Below are positions 36,537 to 45,938 of a stretch of 64,000 nt of DNA, in pieces. A program made the position numbers and the translations under genes. The stretch comes from a bacterium (lineage in GTDB: Bacteria; Planctomycetota; Planctomycetia; Planctomycetales; Planctomycetaceae), in contig WGME01000001.1 of assembly GCA_016125225.1 (NCBI GenBank), positions 1-64,000 of the forward strand, written 5' to 3'. Positions within the stretch are counted from its first letter, which is position 1; each line of letters begins with the position of its first letter. The notes under the pieces are model-generated. The model saw only the letters and a program-made list of their open reading frames with translations. It was not told the origin of the DNA and made no database searches.

Positions 36537-37454
36537 ATGGCTGCCCGATTGACCGGCCTAGTTGCCGCGACGCATACCCCGTTTCATGACGATGGTTCGC
36601 TGAATCTCGATGTCATCGAACTGCAGGCCGAGGGATTGGTAAAGGCCAAGGTCGCGGCGGCATTCATCACGGGGACCACTGGCGAATGTTCGTCCCTCAC
36701 GGTGGAGGAACGGATCGCGGTGACCCGGCGCTGGACCGAGGTCGTGAAAGGTTCACCACTCAAGGTGATCGTGCATGTCGGCTCGAACTGTCAGGCCGAT
36801 TCGGTCGCCCTGGCGAAAGCCGCTGCCGAGTGTCATGCCGCTGGTTTTTCGGCCTTCTCTCCGTCGTATTTCAAACCGGCGAATGTGCCCGAACTGCTGC
36901 GATTCCTGGAACCGATCACGGCGGCCGCAGCCGGGTTGCCGTTCTACTTCTATGACATCCCGTCGATGACGGCGGTCTCGCTGTCGATGGTCACGTTCCT
37001 CGAACAAGCCCCGGCGAAGTTGCCGAACCTGGCGGGGATCAAATACACCAACGCCGACCTCATCCAGTTGCAGGAACTGCTGCGGCTCGACCCCGGCCAT
37101 TTTGACATCCTCTTCGGCAGCGACGAAGCCTTGCTCGCCGCCTGGACGCTCGGTGTGAAGGGGGCCGTCGGCAGCACGTACAACTTTGCGGCGGCGATTT
37201 ATCATCGCGTGCTGGCGGCGTTTGATCGCGGCGACTGGGAAACCGCCCGGCAGCAACAGGCCGAGTCGGTTCGACTGGTGCGGTTGCTGTGCCAGTACAC
37301 TTACATGCCGGCGTCGCGTCATGTCCTCACTTTGCAAGGCATTCCCGTCGGTCCCACGCGGTCGCCGCTGAAGCAACTCTCGGCGGAAGAACAAACCTCA
37401 CTGGAACGCGACCTGCATGCCAGCGGGTTATGGCAGGTGCTGCAAGCCGATTGA
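36537..37454 (+). CDS. nanA: N-acetylneuraminate lyase (DapA/NAL family)
   Basis: The 305-aa TIM-barrel aldolase has GTTGE at residues 46-50, Tyr139 in FYFYDIPSMT and Schiff-base Lys169 in LAGIKYTNADL. The DIPSMTAVSLSMVTFLEQ block is more like N-acetylneuraminate lyase than DapA. The reaction is cleavage of sialic acid to N-acetylmannosamine and pyruvate. ATG at 36537 is preceded by an in-frame GTG at 36534. Downstream are a kelch epimerase and an MFS transporter on the same strand, completing an uptake and breakdown route. The downstream enzymes NanK and NanE are not encoded in the window. Confidence 0.87.
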   Translation: MAARLTGLVAATHTPFHDDGSLNLDVIELQAEGLVKAKVAAAFITGTTGECSSLTVEERIAVTRRWTEVVKGSPLKVIVHVGSNCQADSVALAKAAAECHAAGFSAFSPSYFKPANVPELLRFLEPITAAAAGLPFYFYDIPSMTAVSLSMVTFLEQAPAKLPNLAGIKYTNADLIQLQELLRLDPGHFDILFGSDEALLAAWTLGVKGAVGSTYNFAAAIYHRVLAAFDRGDWETARQQQAESVRLVRLLCQYTYMPASRHVLTLQGIPVGPTRSPLKQLSAEEQTSLERDLHASGLWQVLQAD

Positions 37455-37465
37455 AGGAGCATCCG

Positions 37466-38548
37466 ATGCGCTCGCTCGCGATCTCCGTGATCATCATCGC
37501 TCTCTGCTGCCCGAACAGCGGCCGTGCTGCGGAACCCGCGGCGCTGCGCTGGCAGAAGTTGTCGTCACTGCCCGACAAAGAAGGTTTTGCGGGGATGGCA
37601 GCCGGGGTGAGTGGCGAAGCCCTCATCGCCGCAGGTGGGGCCAACTTTCCGAACGGTTGCCCGTGGGAAGGAGGCAGCAAGGTCTGGTACGACGATCTCT
37701 GGGTGCTGAAATCGCTGGATGGTGCATGGCAACGTCGACCGGAACGCTTACCTCGTCTGCTGGGTTATGCGGTCTCGGTGACGTATAGGGATGCGGTCAT
37801 CATTGCTGGAGGAGAAACGCCGAACACGGATGGTACTGGTTCGCATGCCGTGGCCGATGTGCTTCGGTTGCGCTGGGATGGCAGCCAGATCATCACCGAA
37901 GCTTTGCCGCCCTTGCCGCAACCAACAATGAATGCCAATGGTGTGCTGGTTGGTCCATTTTTCTATGTGATCGGTGGGACTTCGGGGCCAACAGCGACGA
38001 GTACCTATCACGCCGTCTGGTCGATGAATCTCGCGATACCACTCGATGAAATGGAATGGGTCGCACATCCCAAGTGGCCGGGTCCGCCACGGATGCTCGC
38101 CGTCACTGCCAACTGGAACGGTGAATTGTTCCTGTGCAGTGGGGTGGATCTGCACGCCGATGCAGAAGGCAAACCCGCGCGGACCTATCTCACCGATGCC
38201 TATCATTACAGCTTAGAACATGGCTGGAGAAAGATCGCAGCCGTGCCGCGGGCCGTTGTTGCGGCAGGTGCTCCTGCTCCCGTGGATGATGCGGGTTTCT
38301 TGATCGTCAGCGGTGATGATGCATCCCAGTTATCCATCCCGGTCGCTGAACGGACCGGCTTTCCCGCCACAATCTGGAAGTATGAACCGCTGAGGAACCG
38401 CTGGAGTGATGTGGGGAAGACGCCTGCTCCCCGGGTCACGTTGCCGGTGGTGATGTGGCAAAACCGGGCGATCTTTATCAGTGGGGAACAACGCCCGGGA
38501 GTCCGCTCGCCCGAGGTCTGGAGTCTGAACCTTTCCGCCAAAGATTGA
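37466..38548 (+). CDS. Kelch-repeat N-acetylneuraminate epimerase-like protein
   Basis: The 360-aa protein has a signal peptide (LAISVIIIALCCPNSGRAAE). Six kelch-type blades carry GG pairs (LIAAGGANFP, VIIAGGETP, YVIGGTSG, FLCSGV, LIVSGDD, IFISGEQRP). The pattern fits NanM, the periplasmic mutarotase that converts alpha to beta sialic acid. It starts 11 bases after the lyase stop with AAGGAG directly upstream. Its context with nanA and an MFS transporter supports the epimerase role more than sequence alone does. Confidence 0.8.
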   Translation: MRSLAISVIIIALCCPNSGRAAEPAALRWQKLSSLPDKEGFAGMAAGVSGEALIAAGGANFPNGCPWEGGSKVWYDDLWVLKSLDGAWQRRPERLPRLLGYAVSVTYRDAVIIAGGETPNTDGTGSHAVADVLRLRWDGSQIITEALPPLPQPTMNANGVLVGPFFYVIGGTSGPTATSTYHAVWSMNLAIPLDEMEWVAHPKWPGPPRMLAVTANWNGELFLCSGVDLHADAEGKPARTYLTDAYHYSLEHGWRKIAAVPRAVVAAGAPAPVDDAGFLIVSGDDASQLSIPVAERTGFPATIWKYEPLRNRWSDVGKTPAPRVTLPVVMWQNRAIFISGEQRPGVRSPEVWSLNLSAKD

Positions 38549-38555
38549 CGCGCTC

Positions 38556-39800
38556 ATGTCCGATGCTGCCAAATCGTCGCTGCGCTATGCGTGGTTCATT
38601 GTCGCCCTGCTACTGCCCGTCGGTCTCTTGAATTACCTCGACCGGCAAATGCTGGCCTCGATGAAATACTCGGTGATGCACGATATCCCCACGATCGGCA
38701 GCGATGCCAACTGGGGCTACATGCTGGGCCAGTTCAAATGGGTCTACGCCTTCCTGAGCCCCATCGGTGGCTACATTGCTGACCGTTACAGCCGCCGCTT
38801 GACGATCTGCGGCAGCTTGTTCGTCTGGTCGGCAGTGACGTGGCTGACCGGGCATGTCACCACGTTCAACGAGCTGCTGCTGGCCCGTTCTTTGATGGGC
38901 ATCAGTGAAGCGTTCTACATTCCGGCGGCGCTTGCACTCATCGCAGACTATCATCGTGGCGAGACCCGTTCGCGTGCGGTGGGGATGCATCAGATGGCGA
39001 TCTACTGCGGCGTGATCGGCGGAGGTTTCACCGGTTACATCGCCGATGCTCCCGACTTCGGCTGGCGGTTCGCGTTCGATGCCTGCGGCATCTTCGGCAT
39101 GTTGTATGCACTGCCGCTGGTGTGGCTGCTGCGTGATGCGCCGAAAGTGGCAGCGACCGAAGAGGTGCACGAGACACAACCTTCAATCTTCACGGCGGTG
39201 TCAGAACTGCTGACCAACGGGTCGTACATACTGCTGGTGCTCTACTTCACGTTGCCGGCCCTCGCTGGTTGGGTGGTGCGTGACTGGATGCCCGCGCTGC
39301 TGAAAGAACAGTTTCAGATTGGCCAGGGGATGGCAGGTGTTTCTGCGACGTTGTATCTGCAGATCGCCGCCATCTTTGGAGCCATCGGCGGGGGTTGGGC
39401 GGCCGACCGCTGGATGAAGACAAATGCGCGCGGCCGGATTTATGTCAGTGCCCTCGGCATGGCCTGCATCATTCCATCGATGTTCGGCGTGGGAAATGCC
39501 ACCTCGCTGATCATGGCGGTCGCGTTTCTCATGCTGTTCGGTCTGGGTTGGGGCCTGTTCGATGGCAACAACATGCCGATTCTCTGCCAGATCGTGCGGC
39601 CGGAACTGAGGGCCACCGGGTACGGCATCATGAACATGGTGAGCATCAGTTGCGGCGGACTCGCCGATTGGGGCTTCGGCGAACTCCTCGACCATAAGGT
39701 GCCGTTGAATATCATCTTCGGCGTGTTCGCCAGTTTGGCGCTGCTGTCTGGGGTGCTGGTCCTGCTCATCCGGCCACGACCGGCACTGATGCATCAGTAG
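38556..39800 (+). CDS. MFS transporter, probably sialic acid
   Basis: The 414-aa protein has about twelve membrane helices. The loop motif YIADRYSRRLTICGSL matches the MFS GxxxDRxGRR/K signature. The N-terminus LPVGLLNYLDRQMLASM resembles organic-anion/hexuronate-type (ACS family) transporters. It begins 7 bases after the epimerase stop. The operon suggests it carries sialic acid or its epimer across the inner membrane. A perfect 9-bp hairpin follows the stop. Confidence 0.88.
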   Translation: MSDAAKSSLRYAWFIVALLLPVGLLNYLDRQMLASMKYSVMHDIPTIGSDANWGYMLGQFKWVYAFLSPIGGYIADRYSRRLTICGSLFVWSAVTWLTGHVTTFNELLLARSLMGISEAFYIPAALALIADYHRGETRSRAVGMHQMAIYCGVIGGGFTGYIADAPDFGWRFAFDACGIFGMLYALPLVWLLRDAPKVAATEEVHETQPSIFTAVSELLTNGSYILLVLYFTLPALAGWVVRDWMPALLKEQFQIGQGMAGVSATLYLQIAAIFGAIGGGWAADRWMKTNARGRIYVSALGMACIIPSMFGVGNATSLIMAVAFLMLFGLGWGLFDGNNMPILCQIVRPELRATGYGIMNMVSISCGGLADWGFGELLDHKVPLNIIFGVFASLALLSGVLVLLIRPRPALMHQ

Positions 39801-39820
39801 TAATAGAACGCAGTCATAGA

Positions 39821-39842
39821 CCCAGGGATTGCGATCCCTGGG
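39821..39842 (+). terminator. Hairpin after the sialic-acid operon
   Basis: CCCAGGGAT-TGCG-ATCCCTGGG is a perfect 9-bp stem with a 4-base loop, 21 bases after the transporter stop. It lacks a T-run, so it could also be a dispersed palindrome. Confidence 0.5.
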
Positions 39843-39948
39843 CGTCACGAGAAATCAATAAACCATTTCTTTTCAATGCCTTACAACATCTTCCGCTTTC
39901 CGCTCTGGACCTCCTCCCCCGAATTCGTTGTAATCTGACGGCCCGTGC

Positions 39949-42030
39949 ATGGTCGCGCGGATGGTCCGTCAGCAGGGATGCGAATCGGTGAACTCCTGGG
40001 TCCGACTTGGTCGGCAGTTATGGCGTTATCGCCGCCAGGCCACGCTCTCCGTGGTCTTCGGGTTGGGCGCTGCGCTGATGTGGAGTGCCGAGTTGCTCCT
40101 CACCTTTCCCGTGGTGACCGTTTTCGTCGAGGGATTGACTCTCGAAGAGTATGTCGCCCGTGAGGTGACCGTGACGGAAACGCGGCTGGCTGATCATCGG
40201 TTGCATCTCGCGCGGGTGAATCGTCAACTCGCCGATGCTACGGAGGGCCGCACGCAGGTCGACCCATCGGAACAGGTGGGCTGGCTGAAAGAACAATCGA
40301 AGTTGCAGGCCCGCATCGATCGCGACGCCTGGCGGTTGTGGGTTCTCAGTTGGAATTCGGCGCATGTGCTGCCGTGGCTGCCGCACAATCAGTTCCGTCT
40401 GCTGGTGGCACTATTCGGCGGGTTGATTGCCGTCACGCTGATCAAAGGCCTGTGCATCTACATTCAGGATCTGACCGCCGGAGCGGTCGCGGAGTTATGT
40501 GTCATCGATCTCCGGGCACTCGCCTTTCGGCAAATCCTGAAGCGCGATCCGCAATCGGTCGAATTTGATGGAGCCGCGAAACTACTGAGCGGCCTGACTT
40601 ACGATTTGCAGGGGCTGGCACACGGGCTGACCACACTCGGTGGCCGCGTGGTGCGTGAGCCGTTGAAAGCCCTCACCTGTATTGTGGCGGCCTTCTGGCT
40701 CAACTGGCAGTTGACGTCGTTGTCGCTGCTGTTTGTCCCGTTAGCAGCTTGGCTGTTCCACAAGATTGGTCAGCGACTCAAGCGGGCCATTCATCGCGTG
40801 CTCGACACCATGGCCCGCATGTACAAGTTTCTCGAACAATCTTTCACGAACATTCGCGTGGTGCATGCTTACCAGATGCAGGGGTCCTTGCGACGCGAGT
40901 TCCAGCAACAGAATCGCGACTTCTATCGGCATTCGTTGAAGATCGTGAAGATTGATGCCCTGACGAACCCCATCACGGAAGTGCTGACGTTGTCCGCCGT
41001 GATGGTCGCCTTAATGCCGGGAGCTTATCTGCTGCTGCGCGGAACGGAACGCATCTGGGGCATCCGCCTGACCGATGGCCCGGTGAGCGTGCAGGAACTC
41101 GCGACGCTGTATGCCTTGCTCGCCGGAGTGATCGACCCGTTACGCAAGTTCTCGAAGTACTTCACGACGATCAAGCAGTGCGGCACCAGTCTTGACCGCA
41201 TCTACGGTCACGTCGATCAACCGCCGCTGGTCACTCAATCGGCCGAAGCGGTCTGGTTGCCGCCGCTACGGAATGTCATCGAATTCCGTGATGTCCATTT
41301 CCATTATCACGGGCATGGCCACAGCGAGAGCGAACGAACCGGCGTGCTGCATGATGTTTCCCTGCGCGTGGAAGCCGGCGAAACGATTGCCCTCGTTGGT
41401 CCGAACGGTTCAGGGAAATCGACGTTTCTCGGTTTGCTACCCCGGTTCTATGACCCGACGGAAGGAGCCATCCTGTTTGATGGCATCGATCTGCGGGATG
41501 CCCGTTTGCGGGATCTGCGGCAACAGATCGCGATCGTTCCACAGGAAGCGTGTTTGTTCAACGACACGCTGGAAGCCAACATTCGATACGGCAAGCCCGA
41601 AGCGACCGCAGAGGAAGTCCGCCGGGCAGCCGATGCCGCCCATGTCACGGAATTCGTCGAACAACTGGCGAATGGCTGGGAAACGATGGTCGGCGAGCGC
41701 GGGCGGGAACTGTCCGGTGGGCAGCGGCAGCGTGTGGCGTTGGCCCGTGCCATGTTGCGCGACCCACGGATTCTCTTGCTCGACGAACCGACTGCCGCAG
41801 TCGATGCCCAAAGCGAACTCTATTTGCAGACCTCGCTGCGTCAGTTCGTGAAAGGCCGTACGACCTTTCTGATCACGCATCAACTGGGATCGGCCGTGTT
41901 GGAGTACGTCACCCGCATCGTGGTGTTTGATCGCGGGCAGATTATTGCTGTCGGGCGACACGAACAGCTGCTCGCCACGTGTCCGGTTTATCGGCAACTG
42001 GCCGCCCCCATCGAGCGGTCGGCGGCATGA
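39949..42030 (+). CDS. ABC exporter, fused permease and ATPase
   Basis: The 693-aa protein has an N-terminal six-helix permease and a C-terminal ATPase. Walker A GPNGSGKST is at 484-492, signature LSGGQ at 588-592 and Walker B LLLDE with Asp612/Glu613. Between the first and second membrane segments lies an unusual insertion (about residues 60-140) rich in charged residues and coiled-coil-like, followed by WVLSWNSAHVLPWLPHNQFR; ordinary MsbA-type exporters have only a short loop there. The family moves lipids, peptides or drugs out of the cytoplasm. The stop overlaps the next start by 4 bases (ATGA). Confidence 0.92.
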   Translation: MVARMVRQQGCESVNSWVRLGRQLWRYRRQATLSVVFGLGAALMWSAELLLTFPVVTVFVEGLTLEEYVAREVTVTETRLADHRLHLARVNRQLADATEGRTQVDPSEQVGWLKEQSKLQARIDRDAWRLWVLSWNSAHVLPWLPHNQFRLLVALFGGLIAVTLIKGLCIYIQDLTAGAVAELCVIDLRALAFRQILKRDPQSVEFDGAAKLLSGLTYDLQGLAHGLTTLGGRVVREPLKALTCIVAAFWLNWQLTSLSLLFVPLAAWLFHKIGQRLKRAIHRVLDTMARMYKFLEQSFTNIRVVHAYQMQGSLRREFQQQNRDFYRHSLKIVKIDALTNPITEVLTLSAVMVALMPGAYLLLRGTERIWGIRLTDGPVSVQELATLYALLAGVIDPLRKFSKYFTTIKQCGTSLDRIYGHVDQPPLVTQSAEAVWLPPLRNVIEFRDVHFHYHGHGHSESERTGVLHDVSLRVEAGETIALVGPNGSGKSTFLGLLPRFYDPTEGAILFDGIDLRDARLRDLRQQIAIVPQEACLFNDTLEANIRYGKPEATAEEVRRAADAAHVTEFVEQLANGWETMVGERGRELSGGQRQRVALARAMLRDPRILLLDEPTAAVDAQSELYLQTSLRQFVKGRTTFLITHQLGSAVLEYVTRIVVFDRGQIIAVGRHEQLLATCPVYRQLAAPIERSAA

Positions 42031-43463
42031 TGTTGAAACTTATGGAACTTCGGCTCGACACCGCCGCAGATTTCGAAGCCACCTCGGTCTTCCCGGCCTG
42101 GTCGGGGCGACAATGGGTACGGCCCTGCGCGGGACTCGTAGCTGCGGTTCTGCTGGCCTGTACTCTGTATGCCATCTCGCCCTCGGTGACGGAGATTCGC
42201 AGTCCCGATGGCGGCACACCGCTGCTGCTGGCCGATGTCGTTCAGCAGGCGGGAGACTGGCCCGGTTATCGCGGCCCGACGCAACAGGGGCTGGTGCCAT
42301 CGGACGGACCGACATCTCCCCCCGCCGCACAAGGGCATCTGCCGGTCTGGGGACATCACACCTCGGGCGTCACCAGTTCCCCATGCGTCTGGGGGCAGTC
42401 GGTGTTTTATCTCGAGCAGTCGGCCCAGTCAGGGGCACGGCTGGTCTGCCTGCACCGCGAAACCGGAGCGATGTTATGGTCGAGCCGCTGGGATGACGCA
42501 GTTCCGTCATCCACTTCCCGGCAATTGCCGACCCCGGTGTGCGACGGAAACCATGTGTTTCTCCCCGTCACAACAAAGGGTCGCCTGCAGTTGCACGCAT
42601 GGACGCTCGAAGGGCAACGCGTCTGGACTTGCGATGCCGGGCCGTGGAGCAACCCTGCTGCAAAGATTGTCTCGCCTGTCGTTCATGGTCCGCTGGTCAT
42701 TCTGGCGGCCGATCAGGCTCGAAATGCCTGGAGCTTCTGGCAAGCGCACAGCTATGTGGTGGCGATACATCGTGCGACGGGGGAAATTGTCTGGCGGACT
42801 TTGCGACCCGATGGGGCCAGTTCCGGAGTCCCCATCGTCGCCAAGGTGGCCGATCGCGAACAACTCATCCTGGCTGCCCGAGGTGGCATCCGCAGTTATG
42901 ATCCGGCCACGGGCAAAGAACTCTGGCTGTGTCGCTGGCGGTCTAACCGTGTCGACTGTGGCGTGGTCACCGACGCAGAGCATGTGTATGCAGCCAGTGG
43001 TGCCCCGGATGGAGAGATCCTCTGCCTGCGGGCCGATGGGACCGGCGACGTCACCGATACGCATGTGGTCTGGCGTGATCGGCGGCTCGTTGTCGATCCG
43101 GTCGCCTTGACCCTCGCCGATGCCGTACTGATTCACCAGCAGGGTGATGGCACGCTGCTCGCTGTTGATACCGGGACTGGAAAGATGGTCTGGCGGAAAA
43201 AACTTTCGGCGACACTCGCTGCACCCGTGCTACGGTATCGGTCGCAACTGCTGTGTGCAGACGATACCGGCACCATCCATCTGCTGGATTTGCAGCGTCG
43301 CGGCGAGACAATTTATGAAGCCCGGTTAGGAACCGGCGTGCTGGCCTCTCCGGCGGCCATCGATTCAGGACTGATGATGGCCACCGCCCAAGGGCTGATA
43401 CGGTTGAAAACAGCCCCCGCAGCCGTCGCCCAGGAACCCACCCCGCCGCAACTCACCCGCTGA
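42027..43463 (+). CDS. PQQ-like beta-propeller membrane protein
   Basis: The 478-aa protein has a short cytosolic tail, one membrane helix (about residues 36-54, LVAAVLLACTLYAIS) and an extracytoplasmic propeller. Repeats such as LVCLHRETGAMLWSSRW, VVAIHRATGEIVWRTL, IRSYDPATGKELWLCRW and LLAVDTGTGKMVWRKKL show the D/A-x-x-TGxxxW tryptophan-docking pattern of PQQ enzymes and BamB. No PQQ-binding residues were identified. Translational coupling to the ABC exporter suggests it handles or docks the exported substrate. Confidence 0.83.
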   Translation: MMLKLMELRLDTAADFEATSVFPAWSGRQWVRPCAGLVAAVLLACTLYAISPSVTEIRSPDGGTPLLLADVVQQAGDWPGYRGPTQQGLVPSDGPTSPPAAQGHLPVWGHHTSGVTSSPCVWGQSVFYLEQSAQSGARLVCLHRETGAMLWSSRWDDAVPSSTSRQLPTPVCDGNHVFLPVTTKGRLQLHAWTLEGQRVWTCDAGPWSNPAAKIVSPVVHGPLVILAADQARNAWSFWQAHSYVVAIHRATGEIVWRTLRPDGASSGVPIVAKVADREQLILAARGGIRSYDPATGKELWLCRWRSNRVDCGVVTDAEHVYAASGAPDGEILCLRADGTGDVTDTHVVWRDRRLVVDPVALTLADAVLIHQQGDGTLLAVDTGTGKMVWRKKLSATLAAPVLRYRSQLLCADDTGTIHLLDLQRRGETIYEARLGTGVLASPAAIDSGLMMATAQGLIRLKTAPAAVAQEPTPPQLTR

Positions 43464-43557
43464 AAGTTCCGCGGCGTGGACTGGCTGAGAGCAACCCTCA
43501 CGCTTTATGCTACGTGCTCTTTCGTTGGTCTGTGGACCTCTGCTGAAATGACGTGGC

Positions 43558-44682
43558 ATGTCGAGTCGTGGGACTCAATGGTTCTGGCCGATCGCGATTC
43601 TCATCGTGCTGGCATTGCATGTCTGGTATCCCGATACGGGGACCGGCATTCTGCACGACACCTACAGCCCGACAGCCGATGGTCAAAAGGCGTTTTATCG
43701 GCTCGTCAGTGAACAGGCCGGTTGGACCGATCGCAACACCACGCCGCTGGTACGAGCCATTCAGGTGGGCTATCTGGAACCGACGTTGTGCATTCTCGGT
43801 CCGGAGCGCTGGCCTACCACGTCCGAATGGGAAGCCATTCTCGACTGGGTGGCCGAAGGGGGCGAACTCTTGCTGGCCTGCCGTGGCTTTGAAGAAGCCA
43901 CGATCCCGGAACTCGACATCCGTTATGTCCCGCGCGATCAGGTCGGCCCCCCCGATGATTCCCTGCCCCCGCAAGCCGATCTGCTCGATTCGCCGGGCAT
44001 CGCCTGGTGGACCGATGGACGATTGGTCGCCCCGCATTCAAAGGTCCTGGTGGAATATGATGGCACCACCCAGGCTGTCAGCGGCATCTACGGTGAGGGG
44101 CGTTATGTGGTCACGGCCAGCAGCCTGATCTTCTCGAACCAACTGCTGACCTATGGCGACAACCCGGTTCTGGCCATGCGTCTGCTGGAGCAAGTCAGCT
44201 ATCTCGACGGCGTGACGTTCGATGAATCGCTCAACAGTACCGGGACACCGAAAACCATCGGTCTGCTGTTCGATCCCGATTTACGGCCCATCACCCTGCA
44301 ATTGATTCTCCTCACGTTCCTGTATGGCTGGTGGAACAGTCTCCGCTTCGGACCGTGGCATCTACCGGCTATACGCGGGCGACACAACATTGTGGACCAT
44401 ACCGATGCCGTCGGCCTGGCCTACTGGCGATCAAAGAATGGTGTGGCGGTGTTGCGGGCCTATGTCCAAATCATTCAACAGCAGTTCTTCGAACGTTCCA
44501 CGGGGCATCCGAATCTGCATTTGTGGGAATCGGCAGCCCGGCGACTGGGGCAAACCGTCTCTTCCCTGCAGGAGAGCTGGCAGCAGGCTCACGGCGTGGC
44601 TCAGCAGAAGCACGTCGATCGCCGAGTGGCTGCCGATCTGATCCGCAAGCTGTCTCAACTGCGTGCCGCCGTGCGGCTATGA
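43558..44682 (+). CDS. DUF4350-domain membrane protein
   Basis: The 374-aa protein has an N-terminal helix (FWPIAILIVLALHVWYP). A DUF4350 region follows (SPTADGQKAFYRLVSE, WVAEGGELLLACR, GEGRYVVTASSLIFSNQLL). A second helix lies near residue 245 (LQLILLTFLYGWW) before a cytosolic helical C-terminus. The family is often encoded with MoxR ATPases and DUF58 proteins, but its molecular role is unknown. Here it follows the propeller gene by 94 bases. Confidence 0.8.
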   Translation: MSSRGTQWFWPIAILIVLALHVWYPDTGTGILHDTYSPTADGQKAFYRLVSEQAGWTDRNTTPLVRAIQVGYLEPTLCILGPERWPTTSEWEAILDWVAEGGELLLACRGFEEATIPELDIRYVPRDQVGPPDDSLPPQADLLDSPGIAWWTDGRLVAPHSKVLVEYDGTTQAVSGIYGEGRYVVTASSLIFSNQLLTYGDNPVLAMRLLEQVSYLDGVTFDESLNSTGTPKTIGLLFDPDLRPITLQLILLTFLYGWWNSLRFGPWHLPAIRGRHNIVDHTDAVGLAYWRSKNGVAVLRAYVQIIQQQFFERSTGHPNLHLWESAARRLGQTVSSLQESWQQAHGVAQQKHVDRRVAADLIRKLSQLRAAVRL

Positions 44683-44808
44683 TGTTGTATGACCATGAAT
44701 AAGGCCTGAGTTCTGCCGTTCATCGGGCTGTTGCCTTTGCTCCGTCGCGGGTTTCCTGCGACAATGCTGGTTCACGATCTTGAACTCCACGGAATTGCTG
44801 CTGCCGCC

Positions 44809-44967
44809 ATGAAGATTCCCGCCAAGAAAAGTATTCTGTGCCTGGCCCTTTTTCTCTTCATGCACGGGGGCCTCATTGTTCTGGAACTCGATGGGAACGG
44901 AACCTTGCAGGCGATTTCGGGCATCTTCGCCATTGCCGCCGGTGTCTTCTTCTGGCTGGAACAGTAA
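44809..44967 (+). CDS. Small hydrophobic protein, unknown
   Basis: The protein is about 52 aa with a short basic start (MKIPAKKS) and two hydrophobic segments (ILCLALFLFMHGGLIVL and ISGIFAIAAGVFFWL). No family was recognised. ATG at 44809 is the last plausible start; a longer frame from 44731 lacks support. It lies 24 bases before the acetamidase gene and may be cotranscribed. Confidence 0.45.
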   Translation: MKIPAKKSILCLALFLFMHGGLIVLELDGNGTLQAISGIFAIAAGVFFWLEQ

Positions 44968-44991
44968 CCCTACCCGCTGAATGGTCTCCGC

Positions 44992-45903
44992 ATGGAACAT
45001 CATTTCACGCCGACGCACTATCACAACACCCTCGGCCCGCATGAACCGGTGCTGCGAGTGCAACCCGGCGATACGATCTGTACCACCACGGTCGATGCCC
45101 GTGGGTATGATCAACACCGCCAACAGATCACGCCACGGGGTAATCCGCAAACGGGACCGTTCTTCATCGAGACAGCCGAACCCGGTGACACCCTGGTCCT
45201 GCATCTTGAGCACATCTTTCCGAACCGCGAATATGGCTGGTGTGGCTCGCATGTCGCCGAAAACATTGTCGACCCGGCTTATGTGAAATACCTGCCAGAT
45301 GCCCCCCTGGCCGAATGGAAGATCGACCGTGATCGCTGGACGGCGACGTTAACCGGCCCAGAGTCGAAACTCGGCGAACTGACCATTCCTATTGAACCGA
45401 TGCTGGGTTGCTTTGGCGTTGCACCGTCACGGCGGCAGGCCATCTCAACCGCGACCTCCGGAGAGTACGGCGGCAATACCGACTACCGTGGCTTTGTCGC
45501 CGGCACCACGGTCTATTTCCCCGTTTTTGAACCGGGAGCGTTGTTGTTTCTCGGCGACGGTCATGCCGCGCAAGGCTGTGGCGAGATCGTTGGTTCCGGG
45601 ATCGAAATCTCGATGGATGTCCGCGTGACTGCCCATGTGCGGAAAGGCATAACCATCGGCTGGCCCCGGGGTGAAGACAGCGAATGGATCTTCACCGTCG
45701 GTTGTGCACGGCCGCTCGATCAATGCGTGCAACACGCCACAACCGAAATGCTCAAGTGGCTGCAAACCGACTTCGGCCTCGATGCGCTCGGCGCCAATCT
45801 GCTTATGGCCCAATGCGTTCGCTACGACCTCGGTAACATCTACGACCCCGCCTACACCATGGTCTGTAAGCTGCCCAAGACCGTGCTGCCCCCCCGCCTC
45901 TGA
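44992..45903 (+). CDS. Acetamidase/formamidase family amidohydrolase
   Basis: The 303-aa protein shows FmdA/AmdA family blocks: VQPGDTICTTTVDARGYD, NPQTGPFFIETAEPGDTLVLHL, IEPMLGCFGVAP, GNTDYRGFVAGTTVYFPVFEPGALLFLGDGHAAQGCGEIVG. These enzymes hydrolyse formamide or acetamide to ammonia and the acid. It is cytosolic, with no signal peptide. A Tat-exported unknown gene follows 35 bases downstream and may be in the same operon. Confidence 0.92.
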   Translation: MEHHFTPTHYHNTLGPHEPVLRVQPGDTICTTTVDARGYDQHRQQITPRGNPQTGPFFIETAEPGDTLVLHLEHIFPNREYGWCGSHVAENIVDPAYVKYLPDAPLAEWKIDRDRWTATLTGPESKLGELTIPIEPMLGCFGVAPSRRQAISTATSGEYGGNTDYRGFVAGTTVYFPVFEPGALLFLGDGHAAQGCGEIVGSGIEISMDVRVTAHVRKGITIGWPRGEDSEWIFTVGCARPLDQCVQHATTEMLKWLQTDFGLDALGANLLMAQCVRYDLGNIYDPAYTMVCKLPKTVLPPRL

Positions 45904-45938
45904 CTTCGCCCGCCACCCTGATTGCAAAGGCATCCTCC

